From NCBI GenBank assembly GCA_002104895.1, contig MCFG01000135.1:25001-89000 (forward strand): DNA of 64,000 bases. Reading direction: 5' to 3'. Below, one piece after another: positions 47,740-61,165 of the stretch. This DNA comes from Anaeromyces robustus (lineage: Eukaryota; Neocallimastigomycota; Neocallimastigomycetes; Neocallimastigales; Neocallimastigaceae). Made by a program: the position numbers and the translations under genes. Positions within the stretch are counted from its first letter, which is position 1; every line of letters begins with the position of its first letter. A model generated the notes under the pieces. It did no database searches. It was not told the origin of the DNA and saw nothing but the letters and a program-made list of their open reading frames with translations.

Positions 47740-50192
47740 TTTGATAATATTAATAATATATTTATTATCATAAACGAAATCAATTATTAAATATATTTTT
47801 TTATAAAATATAAAATTTATATAAATTATAAACAATTTATAATTAAATATTATAAAATAACAAACGATTATAAAATAACAAACGATTCTAAAATATTTTA
47901 ATTAAATAATATAACTTGAAAAACAATTTCTAAAAATATTTTAATTAAATAATATAACTTTAAAAACAATTTCTAAAAATATTTTTAAAATAATTTCTAA
48001 TTATTATTTTAATTATTTTTATACTTAAACAATTCTAAATTAGAAATAGTAATTAATTTTATTTACGTTTTAAATAAACTAAAATTGTTTTATTTTATTA
48101 TTTTTATTAATATTACTATTTATTTTTTTTATTATTTTTATACATTTTTTGATTATTTTTTTTATTTATTTTATTATTCATTATAATAGGAATATAGTCT
48201 TTTTTATTATTAGCATTAATTTCAAAGTGATATTATTATGGAATATATTAAAATTAAATATACTATAATATATTTATCTTATTATTTGAAATATATAATA
48301 ATTATATATTTCAGAAGTTTAATAAAAAAAGGCTTTTTATTAGTGGCAAATATTTTAAATACTTCTGAAAAAAGTATAAAGACTCAGACTATTATTATTC
48401 TCACACAATCATTATTTACTATCATTAAAAAAAATTCTTAATTTCAATATTTCTTTATAAAATTTAAAAATTTTATTTATTTAATTATTTGTATATATTT
48501 TTTATTTATTTTTTATTTTTTTATTTTTTAATTATGTTATATATTTATATCAATTATATGAATAATAAATATAATATATATAATATTTATATTAATTATT
48601 ATTATGATTATTGTTATTGAATTTTTTTATAAAAAAATTGAATGAAATATTGAAAAATAATAATGAAAAATATTAATTGCTAACAAATTTATGATAAATG
48701 AAGAATTTAAAAAAAAAAGTTATATAATAATATAACATAATTTTTTTTAGATTTTAATATTAATAAATATTATTTAAAGAGATTCTATAATTATTATTAA
48801 TAATGATTTTACTCTATTATAATTAATATTATTATTAAAGTTATTTGAAAAAAGGAATATTACGAATAGTATAAGCATTATTTGTTTTACTACACTAATA
48901 AATAAATAGTGAGTAAAAATAGAAAGCATAAAATTTTTTATAATTAAAAATAATTTTAGTTTTTTTTTGTATTGTTTTTAATTATATTTGCATTATTATT
49001 AAATAGAATATGTATTTTATTTTATTTTTAAGATAGAAAAATATGAGTGAAATATATTAAATATAATATATTTTATGAAGGTATTCTTTATTAATTAATA
49101 AATGAATACTTTAAATGAATTTGTTATTAAAAAATTAACGAAATAACGTATCATTTTAAAAAATTATATTTGAATAATGAATTATATTTAAATTAATTAA
49201 ATAAAATAAGTATTAATTTGAAAATAATCATTTAATGTGGTATATTATACTAATATTGTATATATAATATTGATTTATTGTTTGAATGATATTATAACTT
49301 GTTGATTTATTTTGTTTAATTTCCCGATAATTGCTTTTACCATAATTGAAAATGAATATAAATATTTTAATAATAGAAATGTATTTATAAAATGCATATG
49401 ACTTTGTAATGTTTTTTCCTTTTGTATTTGAATATAAGTATATAAAATTGAAATGAACATTATAATATATAATGTTGTTCTTTTTTTTTTTCTATATTTA
49501 TAATTAAGAGATAATTACTTTAATATTTTTGTAAAATAATATAATTTTACATTTACATTAAGTAATATTTTCTATTTATTTCTAATAATATAAAGTGAAT
49601 TTAATTTATTATAAGATTTGTTTAATTATAAAATTATTATATTTTATGATTCTTTATGAATGGAAAAAAAGTAAAAATAAATAGAGTAAGATATGAGTAT
49701 CTATTTATTTATGAGTTATATTTTTTTTATAAATTTGAAGATTTTTTAAATTATTTATAATTTAAAAACATTGAATAATATGATAATATGATGAATTATT
49801 CATTGTGAAAATATAAAGTCTCCTTTTTTAAAAGAATAGAAAATATTTATGAGGTTTATGAATAGTTTTTGATCTTATTTTAAAGATCATCTATTATATT
49901 TAATAAGTTGATATTGTTATTATAATAAGTTGATATTATTATAATAATAATTATTAATTGTTTTGAAATATATATGTAATAAGTAATATATTGAATGAAA
50001 TAAGTAATATATTGAATGAAATAAGTAATATATTGAATGAAATATGAAATAAATAATATATTGAATGAAATAAATAATATATTTTATAAATGTACTATTA
50101 CTTTAACTATTATATTATTATTATTATTTTTCTTTTTGATTTATTACTGAATTTGTTTTATAATATATTATTCATAATAATATATTTTCAGT
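47740..50192. other. gene-free region downstream of the large surface-protein gene
   Basis: No supported gene. A phrase at 48312-48441 (RSLIKKGFLLVANILNTSEK and beyond, after a TTTCAG acceptor-like site) is exon-like but alone. The minus-strand frame at 49275-49460 may lie in the 3' UTR of the surface-protein gene. AAACGATTATAAAATAACAA-type duplications occur near 47865. Confidence 0.5.
49978..50092. repeat. 21-bp tandem repeat
   Basis: TAAGTAATATATTGAATGAA units, three near-perfect and two or three variant, lie about 100 bp beyond the stop codon of the large surface-protein gene and so probably in its 3' UTR or terminator region. Confidence 0.85.
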
Positions 50193-53100
50193 TTAAAACA
50201 TAAAAACGTGAATTAAAATAGCAATAGCTATAGCAAAGAATGATAATTGATAACGTAATTCAGTACCACTGACATTACATTTTTCTGGATTTTCTTCATT
50301 TTCTATGCATTCTACATAACCTAATTGTTCCATAGAACAAATCTTAATGTCATCGGTTTCTTCATCTACCTTAACATAATTATTAACACAAACAAGGTCA
50401 AAGGTAGATTTAGTTTCTTCTACGTTGTAAGTACAGTTGGTGAAAATACCACTAACTGATTCTAAGTAGTTCTTTCCACGACGACTAACAATAGCTGTAG
50501 AATTATTATTCTTTTCAATACCTTCCATGGCTTGTTTAATCTTATCTGGGTATTCTTCTGTTAAAGCTAATGGGAAGTTAACAATGACATTTTCATTGTA
50601 CGAACAATATCTTGACATGACTGGAACTAAAGTAGAACTAGATTCACAGCGGTAGTAAGCGTCTTCAATGTAATAGTATTGTCCACTAACACAGGCTTGT
50701 TTTGTACATTCAGTAGCTTCTAAACCTTCGGAATCATGGATACAATAATAAACTTCTCCTGTATTAGTAAAGTAATAACCTGTATCTTTAATTGGAATAC
50801 ATGAACTACCTTCATCTTCATTACAGTGATACATTTCTTGATCAACAGTGTAGTAATAACCATAATTAGCAATACTGTTAATCTTAATTTCATCGACATT
50901 CTTGGTAAATCTGTAGATATAAGTATCGGCTGGATTAATGGAAATGTAGGCATAACCAGAAGTAGATGGAGTATTCCAAATACCATCACGATATCTTAAA
51001 ATGGTCTTAGCACGACCATCATAATAATAAACATCTTCTTCTGGAGTGTATTCCTTACAGGATGAAAGTTGACAACCATAAACAATAAGTCCATTATTCT
51101 TTGTCTTGTAATTCTTACTAACAACGGTGGTATTGGTGGAAAGACTAACAATATAATAACCAGTTTCATCCACCATTTGTGCAGCAAACATATTCATATT
51201 GTAAAGGTATTGAGAATAACCATAGATGGTTGAAGTGATACTTGGAGCACGATAACATTCTCCGGTTTCACGATTCTTAATATCAGCCTTGGCAAGAACT
51301 AATTCTCCCTTATAAGTGATACAGAATTCTTGATTCTTTAAATCAGCATTTGGAGTACATTTATTATTGGCAAAGGCACAAACAATATCCTTTTCATAGG
51401 CAAAGGAATAAGCACCACTATTAACATTATATTTCAAAATACGTTTATTAATATCCGCATAGTAAGTCATAGATTCTGGTTTGTCGACAATACTACAACT
51501 ACTTCCATTACAGCGATATAATTTAACATTTTCATCATTATACAAATCAATATCATTTCCGGTAACTAAAGTATTCTTTGATGTATTAATAAAGTAATAA
51601 CCAGTTTCATAGAATTGATTAACACATCCTTGATCAAGAGTGTAAATATTACTTCCAACAGTGAAGTACATGTCCGTGTAGGAATCATTAACTTCTAAAC
51701 AGTTGGAATTGGTAGTAGTGTAAATGTAAGTAGCGGTAACACCAGAAATGACATTTGGTTTGACGACAATGGTATCAGTAGCGAAATAGAATACGGAACG
51801 ATCAAGATTAGTACAAATATTACCAGCAGAAATAGAAGTAGTAGCAGATTTAGTCATGGCATATTCAAGAGTAATATAACATTTATTATTATTAAATTCA
51901 CAAATTGGAATGGCAGCAATTTCACTTGGAGAAAGGGATTGACATTTTCCATTAACACAACGAATAATACCATAGGCATCATCACTACTTCTTGATAAGT
52001 GAACACTCTTTCCATCTCTTTCTATTTCTACTTCTGAAGTGTTATCACGAACCTTTTCAGCCACAACGACTTCTTCTCCTTCTTCATCTTCACCAATGCG
52101 TCTAGTAAAACTACTACCACTACTACTACTACCAATATCTTTAATAGCAGCACGGAAAATACCAGTAACGACAACAACCGTTTTACAATCAGTATCACTC
52201 TTACAACGAATTAAAACATTAGGAACACTGGATGGATAATAACCATCTCCTGTGGCTTCAGCAGCACATGTAACCACTTGACTATTTTGTACACAATTAA
52301 TAATAGTTTTATTACTTTCACTGGAATCAGCATTTGCATAGTAATTAACTGTTGGTGTAAATTCACTACATGTAGATGAACTAGAACAATAAATAAGTAA
52401 AGTACTAACATAGGTCAAATAATAACCAGTTTTGGCTTTGGCTGCACTACATCCTCCATTCTTAGTACAACTAATAATAGCATAAGAGGATTTATTAGAA
52501 CCAGAATTAACATATTTGACTTTAGATTTAGATGGATAATAAGTACATGCTGTAGCCGATGTACATCTAATATATCCAGCTCCCTCATGTCCAACATAAT
52601 AGCCTACTTCAGCAGTAACGGTAGAACAATTATTACTTTGACATTGAATAAGACTATTAGTAGCTGAATCATAACCATTATTTTCAAAGTAGGAGGTTAC
52701 TTTTGGTTTAATACTGACACATTTACCATTACTAGCACATTGAATAATATATGGATGATTTGATCCACTAACACGATTACTATCAACAACATAACCAGTA
52801 AATGAAGCATATTCTAATACTCCATTATTACAGAATACAGCTTTCTTGTTTTCTGAATCATACATATAGGTGTTATGAGTACATCCTGGTTTTTCGGTAC
52901 ACATTTTAGTACTATCATTACAATCATATAAAGTAATGTCATTTTGATCCGAGGATAAACTATCAACTAATTTACCATTCTTATCAATCATGACAATACC
53001 ACTTTGATAGAAACGATTAATGTAGGCATAGGAAACTTTGAAAAGTGAATTAGTTTCAGTCTTAATGCCTGGGAATTCATTAGCAGGGATAGTAGCAAAA

Positions 53101-56100
53101 GTATAATAATCATCAGATTTAGAAGCAGTAACATAAGTAGAATTACTATTTGGATAGAATCTTAATTGACCATCTTCATAACAATAATTTCCGGCTTTAG
53201 CCTCTTCTGTTTCTGGACATGCTTTTGAAGCTTCCGCAACACATTCACTTCCTTCTTTGTCACATTTAATAATTGGTTTAGTTTCATCACCTACATTAAC
53301 ATAATAACCTAAATCAACCTTTACGGTTTCACATCCATCGATAGAATCACAAATAATGGTTTGATTAACAGCTTTATTACTTCCAGCATTTAAGAAATAA
53401 CCACTTGAAGTGAAAGCAGATTTTAAATTACATGGACCAGTGGAATTAGTACATTCAATTAATCCATTAATATCTTCATTAATACCAACATAATAGGATG
53501 GAACAGCTTCTGGCGTTTGCTTTTCACATTTCTTATTAGAACAGTAAATAACTGCATTAGTTTGATCTGCGCTTTCAGCATTAACATAATACTCCATTTT
53601 AGAGGTAGAGGAACCTGTCTTAATACCAACACATCCATTATCATTAGTACATTGAATTAATTGATTATTATCACCAGATTCAGCATAATTAGAATTCAAA
53701 TAAACACCAAGTCCGGTTTTTGATAATTCTTCACAGGTAATGACATCCTTTAAATTAGTACATTCAATAATATCATTAACAAGAGCAGTATCATCAATAT
53801 CACCAGCATTCAAATAATATTCATTACTTTCTTCAGTAGCGGAACTACTAGAAACTTTACAACCATTCTTTGCACATTTAATTAATGGGAAGGTTTCGGT
53901 ATTATTACCGTAATTAACATAGACATCGTTAAGGGAAGCTGGTAAAATAGTACAAGTAGCTGCCGGAGATGCATATTGACATTGAATTAAAGTATCATTT
54001 AGCTTAGTGGAAAGAACACTTCCTGAATTAACATAATAAGCTGGAGGTTTATCACCAGCAGCTAAACTACTATGAGTCTTACATCCATTCTTTTCAGTAC
54101 AAATAATTAATGGCATAGTTGGATCATTATCAACATTACCGTTCATGTAAACATCTCCATCTTTAGCACTAATGATTTCACAACTAATCTTAGAACCAGT
54201 ATTCTTACATTTAATTAAATCATTGACTAATTTTTCATCGGAACTATTAATTGGATCAGCATTAATAAAGAATTCTGGTTGAGTAGTTGTTGCTTTACTT
54301 TCTCTAGTTTTACATCCAGCACTTGTACAATAAATAATTTCAGTGATGTTATGGGAATTAATATAAACATCATTGACGACACCATTCTTAACATCACATT
54401 TAACGGTACTATCGTTGTTAGAACAAACAATTAAATCGTTGGTGAGAGCGACATTGGTACCAGGTTTTCCGCTAATATCACTTGAATTCAAGAATATTTC
54501 ATTTTTACTTGCGGTAGCTTTACTATTAACAGTAACACATCCTTTTGCGGTAGAACATTGAATCGTTTGAGCAGTGTTAAGAGTATTTATATAAGTATCA
54601 CCGTCTTTTGCTTCTAATACGTCACATTTTTTATTTTTACATTCAATTAAAGTATCTTTTAAAGGAACGGCAGTATTAGTACTTCCAGCATTAACAAAGT
54701 ATTCCAATTCTGTAGCGGTAGAATTTGATGCCGTTTCCACACAACCATTTTCACTACTACAAATTAAAATTGGTTTTTGGTTATTAGTAGCTTCATAATT
54801 GCTATTTAAATAGACATCATTATTTGATCCATTAGTGATGGCACATACTACTTTTTCTTCAGTTCCTTCTACTTCTTTAACACATTTAATTAAATCATTT
54901 TTAAGAGGTTCAGTGTTTGAAGAATCTGAATTTGGATAATAAATATTAGCAACATTATTAAAAAAAGGTGGTTTTGGAGTACATTTACCAGTATTGTCAC
55001 AAATAATTAAAGGTGTTGCTTCAGTGTAATTGCTTTCACCATAGAAATCATTAATGAATACCTTAAATTTATATTTATCAGCCGAAGTAGCAACTAATCC
55101 ACATTTTATATTACTATTTTCTGAATTACAAACTAAAAGTTCGGATGCACCATTTATGGATCTTGGATAGTATTCAGAATGACCAGATTTAGCAACACTT
55201 TGATAGATAGTACAATTTTTTTGATTAGGACAATAAATTAATTGTGATAAATCTAAAGCATTAACATAACTATCAGTTTTAGGGTCAGATTCAATTCTTC
55301 CAACAGATGACGTACACTTATCTGATGAAGTACATGAAATAACATTTTTTGGAGTAATAGCGTCAATATAAACTTCACCGTTGTTAGTACTACCTCCTTC
55401 TACCTTACATACACTATCTTTACAACGAATAATATTTGAATATTTAGATGATGATAGAGAACCACCATCAATGTAAGCATAACCATCTTTTTTAATTGAA
55501 GTTTCTGAATCATCAGATAAAGTTTTACATTCCGATTTTGTAGTATCACAAATAATAACATTTTTGAAATTTCCATTAGCATCAGCACTTGAACCATCTA
55601 AGAAAGCAAGTCCTTGAACAAAAGTAACACTGGATGAAGTACAAGTAGGAGAACTTGAAGCATCTGCTTTTGAACAAATAATTATAGTTTGAGTAGGATG
55701 TTCAGCAGCTGCATTTAAAAACCCAGGATTTTGAGCTACAGTTTTAGCCGTTGTATCAGCTGGTTTTGCACCACTACTTTGTGATGAACAAGTAGTAGTA
55801 GATGATGAATTATTTCCATCCCTTTTGGTACTTTTAGTTGAAGTAGTAGCTGATGCAGCACCTGATTTACAAATAATGACATTTCCGCCAGTGGCTGCAT
55901 CAATATAAGCATATCCATTATTTGTATTTCCTTCCTTCGAAGTACAAGCACCTTCTTTACTTGTATCATTATAAGTACAAATAATGACATTCTTTTCATC
56001 GCCAGCATCTAAGTATACCCCAGCATCTGTTGCTTTAGCAATAATTTTTTCACTAAATTTACTAGAAGCAGTTTTTATTATTAACTTTTTATAAGTTATT

Positions 56101-59100
56101 TCACTATTATTTTTAGTAGCTCCATCTCCATTAACATAAATACCTACTGTACTAGGTGCAGTACCAGGAACAGAACAGCCATTACTGTCACATTTTATTA
56201 CATTACTATAAGTATCTTCTCTAGCATTTTTATTTAATCCACTTAAATAATAACCAATAGAAGCTGCTTTTGTTTCACATGATGAACTTCCATAACAATA
56301 AATTAATGGTTTTGTAGATTTATCTTTTCCACCATTGACATAATAACCAGAATTAGCAGAAGTAAATGCTGTTGAAGTACATTTTGAAGCAGAACATGTA
56401 ATAATAGTGTCATTATTTAAATATGAAAGACCAATAGAAGCTGCTTTTGTTTCACATGATGAACTTCCATCACAATAAATTAATGGTTTTGTAGATTTAT
56501 CTTTTCCACCATTGACATAATAACCAGAACTAGCAGAAGAAAATGCTGTTGAAGTACATGTTGAAGCGGAACATGTAATAATAGTGTCATTATTTAAATA
56601 TGAAAGACCAGTTATATTTTCTTCTTTACTACAACTAGTTGAGCTAGTACAATAAAACAAAGATGGTGTACTTTCTGCTGAACCCTTTAAGGATAAGTCT
56701 GAAGAACAAGCATTAGTAGAGCAATCTAAATCCGAAAGATAATATGCACCAGCAGTACCTTATACATCAATTTTAAAATAAAAAAATGAATAAAACATAT
56801 CAATTTAGATATATATGTATTAATTTCGAAAAAAAAATATTATTTTTTAACAAATCTATATTATTTTATATTATATATAATAAATTATAAAAATATTTAC
56901 ATCCAGACCAAGTTGTACTACCACTTCCAGCAGAAGTACATCCTTGATAAGTAACACTACCATCCTCATTAATATTTACTGTATTATCTACTACAGAACC
57001 AGTAATTCCTGGGAAAGTATTTTTTGTAATTACTTTAGTACTAGGTGTAGCTCCCACTTTAATTTCAACATTATCCGATGCTGTTGTGGAAACACATAAA
57101 TAAAATTTTGAATCAGATTCATAAATTTTACCTATTTCATTGGCAGTACAGGATGTTTCAGCAGCACCAGTACTACATGTAGTACCTTCTGTACAAGTGA
57201 TTATTCTTTTTGTAGTATCACCCATATTTAAATAATAACCAATAGAAGCTGCTTTTGTATCACATGTATTTCCACAATTAATTAATGGATTAGAAGCATT
57301 GTCAGCACCTGAATTCTCATAATATCCAGTAGAACCTTGTATAGATTCACATGAAGTAGTTCCAGTACAATGAATTAATTTATTAGTAGATTTATCAAAA
57401 CCAGCATTTACATAATAACCACCACTTGTACCTTCTTGTACTTTGCAATTATTAGTGCTATTTCCAGAACAATAAATTAATGGTTTTGCATCTTTTTCTG
57501 TTCCTTTATTAATATAATAACCCTTTATACCTTCATCACTATGAGAAGTTACTTTACAAGAATTAACATTAGTACATACAATTAAATAATTATCAGTATA
57601 ATAAGCACCAGCATTTTTAGTAATACAAGACTGTGCTGGAGTAAGTTTTGCTGATACACTATTACTAGTAGGGCCGGTTACTTCTAGTGTATACTTTCTG
57701 CCTTCAATTTCATCTTCTGTAATTGTAAGGGTTTTGTCACCAGTCTTGTCTCCTCCAATTACACTAGTAATATTTCCTTCTGAGTCGAACTTAACAGTTA
57801 TTAAACTGTCATTTACAGTAAAAGACACGCTACCTTCTTCACCCGCTGATGCTGCAGTTGGTTTACAGCTATTATTTTCATTTACTGCATCTGCAGCTAC
57901 AATTTCATCTGCAGTGATTGTTGCTGATATACCACTTTCAGTAGCACTGGTCACAGTTACTGTATATATTCTACCTAGGTTTGTGTCATCTGTAATTGTA
58001 AGGGTTTTGTCACCGGTCCTGCTTCCTCCAGTTACACCAGTAATATTTCCTGATGTATCGAAACTGACAGTTACTGCTTTACCATTGACGTCAACAAAAC
58101 TTACGGTTCCATCTTCTTTTGCTGTTGCCGCAATTAGACCACTGGTTTCTACTTCAACAGTTTCATCATCTGCATCGACTATATTTACAGAAAATTTATC
58201 CGAATCAGTAGCTTCACTTATTGTTATTGTATATTCAGCACTGATTGTAACCGTACCATCATCGACATTTAAAGTTCCTCCATTTACAATAGTAATAGTT
58301 CCTTTTGAATCGAAACTGACAGTTACTGAAATGCCATTTAAAGTAAAAGATACACTACCCACTTCATCTTCTGTTGCCGCAATTAGATCACTGATTTCTA
58401 CTTCAACAGTTTCATCATCTGCATCGACGATATTTACAGAAAATTTATCCGAATCAGTAGCTTCATTTATTGTTATTGTATATTCAGCACTGATTGTAAC
58501 CGTACCATCATCGACATTTAAAGTTCCTCCATTTACATTAGTAATAGTTCCTTTTGAATCGAAACTGACAGTTACTGAAATGTCATTTAAAGTAAAAGAT
58601 ACTCTACCTGGAGTACCTGCTGATGCTGGACTTGCGCTTGTGTTAGATTTACTGACACTCGCAGCTCCACCTTCAATTGCTGCTGCAGTGATTGTTGCTG
58701 ATATATCATCTCCAGTAGGCTTATTTATAGTTACTGTATATATTCTACCTGAGTTTCTGTCATTATTAATTGTAAGTGTATTATCACTAACTTTTGTACC
58801 ATCCGTTACTGCGGTGATTTTTCCTGCTGAATTAAAATTGACAATTACTGTATTACTGTTTACAGTAAAAGATACGCTACCTGTAGTACCTGCTGATGCT
58901 GGACTTGCGCTTGTGTCACCTATATCACCTGTTGCAGAACAATAGAATAAATATTTATTACTGTCACCATTAGCTAATTGGGAGGAAAGAGCTGAGTCGT
59001 TACATGCAGATGAAGAACAATCAGTATCTGAAGTATAATATCCTTCCGTACCTTTTTAATAAAAAAGTATATATTACATTTATTAATAAAAATGAAACAG

Positions 59101-60596
59101 ATCTTTTTTTCTTTTAAAGTTTTTATTAAATTTATATATATTAATAAAATTATGGTATAAAGATAAAAGAAAATTTTTACAATCAGCAGTAAAAGTTAAA
59201 CCACTATTTTTTAAGCCACTAACTTTACAACCATCTGTATTATAATATTTAATAATAAAAGAAAAAATTAAATTTAATAAATATAAATTTATATGTATTT
59301 ATTTATTTATTTATTTATTTATTCTTAAAGTTTAAAAATATTTATTTTATATATTTTCTTTAATAAAACTAAATAATTATATTTAAAAATTAATATTTTT
59401 AAACTTTATGTAATTATAAGATTTTTTTTAAATTCTTTCTAATATTATTTTTTATTAATATTTTTAATTTTTTTTAATTTTACTAAAGAATATAATTAAA
59501 ATATTTATTATATGTTTTATATATTATTAATTAATTAATTAATTAATTATTTTTTTTTATTATTTATTTTTTATTATATATCTTAAACTTTAAATAAATT
59601 TAAATTTAAATAATTAATAATTTAATGTTTTTTTTTTATTTTTTATTATAAAGAAAAATCTACCTGCGTTTACAAGAACTAATTTAGTACTAAGAAAAAA
59701 CAGACCTAAAGTACTTTTTTATTAATCAATTAAAAAATATATTTTATATATTTAAATATTATTAAAATTAATATTTCAATAATTAATTATTAAGTAGATA
59801 TTTCAAATAAATAATTATTAATTAAGTAAATAATAAAATTTTTTTTTTAAAATAAATATTTTCACAATTTTATAATAAAAAATTGTATGTATAACATTTT
59901 ATTGGTCACACATTTTATAGAAAGGTTACACAAAACATTAAATAAAATACGTTGTAAATTACATATAATGTATTTACATAAAATAGTTTAATAAAAAGTA
60001 TAAAAACATGTGAAAAATTTTTTGACATTTTTAATTTGTTAAAGAAGAATATTAAATATAAATATTTAATATATATTTAACCAATTAAATTAGTCAAAAA
60101 AAAAAAAAAAAAACATAAAAAAGAAAAATAAAATAAAATAAAACAAAATAAAATAAAATAAAATAAAATGTATTAATAAAATTTTGATTATAAATACTCA
60201 AAAATATAAAATATTAATATTAAAGATGTTTTAGTGTTAAATATTATTCTTTCATATAATTTAAAGAATAAATTCAAATTTAAAGAATAAATTCAAAGTT
60301 AAAAAGTAAATCATAATTTCCATTTGATAAATAAATTTCAAAACTAATCTAATTTCAAAAGTAATTTCAATTTATAAATAAATTTCAAAATCAATCTCAA
60401 TCATAATTTCAATTTAAAAATAAATTTCAAATCTAATCTCAAAATCTTAATTTCAATTTAAAAATAAATTTCAAAATTAATTTCAATCTAATTTCAAAAG
60501 TAATCTCAATCTTAATTTCAATATATAAGTAAGTAAATTTTTCTTTTTTTTTATTTTATTTATTACATACCTAAATAAAAATTTTTTACCAAACAT
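50193..60596 (-). CDS. giant secreted Cys-repeat surface protein, candidate cellulosome scaffoldin (ScaA-like)
   Basis: Five exons: 60596-60571, 59713-59664, 59234-59181, 59051-56901 and 56758-50193; intron phases 2, 1, 1, 1. They give about 2948 residues. Signal peptide 1-25 (MFGKKFLFSTLGLFFLSTKL...VNA) is split between exons 1 and 2. A short Cys module (GYYTSDTDCSSSAC) precedes five beta-type repeats of about 85 residues (SVSFTVN..., TISAEYTITI...). Several dozen repeats of about 30-36 residues follow, with pattern GYYVNxGxxxxxxxLIxCxxxxC; a charged linker; longer Tyr/Cys repeats; a distinct C-terminal domain (FPLALTEEYPDKIKQAMEGI); and a hydrophobic tail ending FMF with no cytoplasmic part, suggesting a GPI anchor. 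Size, secretion, tandem Cys repeats and C-terminal anchoring match the scaffoldins described in gut fungi, which bind dockerin-bearing enzymes. The name rests on architecture, not a search; an adhesin is the alternative. Confidence 0.72.
51975..52160 (-). other. charged linker within the giant protein
   Basis: The two-Cys repeats are interrupted once by a Ser/Gly run, FTRRIGEDEEGEEVVVAEKV and a further acidic/basic stretch with no cysteine. The repeats before it are of the GYYxN type and those after are longer and less regular. The RR could be a processing site; not shown. Confidence 0.55.
56261..56615. repeat. 177-bp in-frame tandem duplication inside the giant gene
   Basis: Two copies start at 56261 and 56438 (AAGCTGCTTTTGTTTCACAT), nearly identical, encoding 59 residues each: two Cys repeats (GLSYLNNDTIITC...; GYYVNGGKDKSTKPLIYC...). 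Repeat number has changed recently. Confidence 0.9.
58131..58628. repeat. 249-bp in-frame tandem duplication of a beta-repeat
   Basis: CAATTAGA(C/T)CACTG(G/A)TTTCT begins at 58131 and 58380. The 83-residue units differ at only a few positions (for example NEATDSDKF and SEATDSDKF). Confidence 0.9.
59714..60570 (-). other. long first intron of the giant gene
   Basis: An 857-bp intron inside the signal-peptide codons, with donor GTATGT and acceptor AAAAAG. It holds a TTTCAATTTAAAAATAAATT-type repeat (60300-60530) and a G-bearing segment at 59900-59990 (TTGGTCACACATTTTATAGA) but no coding sequence. It is several times longer than other introns in the window. Confidence 0.55.
60290..60535. repeat. 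AATTTCAATTTA / AAATCTAATCTCAA degenerate repeat
   Basis: Five or six units of about 40-55 bp, each containing AATTTCAATTTA(A/T)AAATAAATTTCAA, lie within intron 1 of the giant gene. Confidence 0.75.
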
Positions 60597-60954
60597 TTTT
60601 GTTGGTAAATTTCTTTTAGTAAAAGTAAAAAAAAATTATGTTATAGGATAGTTGATTTCTTTTTTTTTTTCCTTTAAAAAATCAATTTTTTTTATAATAA
60701 TCCCTTACAAAAAAACACTTTCATTGAATTCCTCAGCTTCTATAATAATAGAAAAATTCGTTTTGAAAGGGATCTAAGATAAAAAGTAAAAATTTTGAAA
60801 TCTCATTCGAAATTTATAAAAAAAAAATTTTTTTTTTTGATAATTGGATTTTTCCTACAAAATTCAAGTTAAAAAGGGTTAAAAAGAATTAAAGCAAACA
60901 TAAAAGAAAGTCTTTTTAAACTCAGAAACGAAAAAAAAAAAAATAGATGAATTC

Positions 60955-61165
60955 TAAATAAGTTGAAATGAATTGAAATGAAATGGATTTAAAAAAGATG
61001 AATTGAAATGAATTGAAATGAATTTAAATAAGATGAACTGAAATGAATTGAAATGAATTTAAAAAAGATGAAAAGAATTGAATTGAAATGAATTGAAATG
61101 AATTGAAATGAATTGAAATGAATTTAAAAAAGATGAAAAGAAATGAATTGAAATGAATTTTAAAA
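60955..61165. repeat. GAATTGAAAT decamer repeat with TTTAAAAAAGAT spacers
   Basis: GAATTGAAAT units in groups of two to five are separated by GAATTTAAAAAAGATGAA. The array lies about 360 bp upstream of the giant gene's start, so it may be promoter-proximal. Confidence 0.85.

Noticed and set aside
48238-48441. 67-codon plus-strand frame with an exon-like second half
   Set aside because: The first half is simple sequence and no donor partner was found. Kept only as a remark in the spacer entry.
50720-56008. many short frames overlapping the giant gene on both strands
   Set aside because: Shadows of the 2155-codon open exon; none has its own repeats, signal or splice context.
57734-58945. 403-codon open frame on the plus strand
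   Set aside because: It lies antisense to the beta-type repeats of exon 4. The sense strand has splice sites, a signal peptide upstream and repeat conservation; the antisense frame is explained by repeat codon bias.
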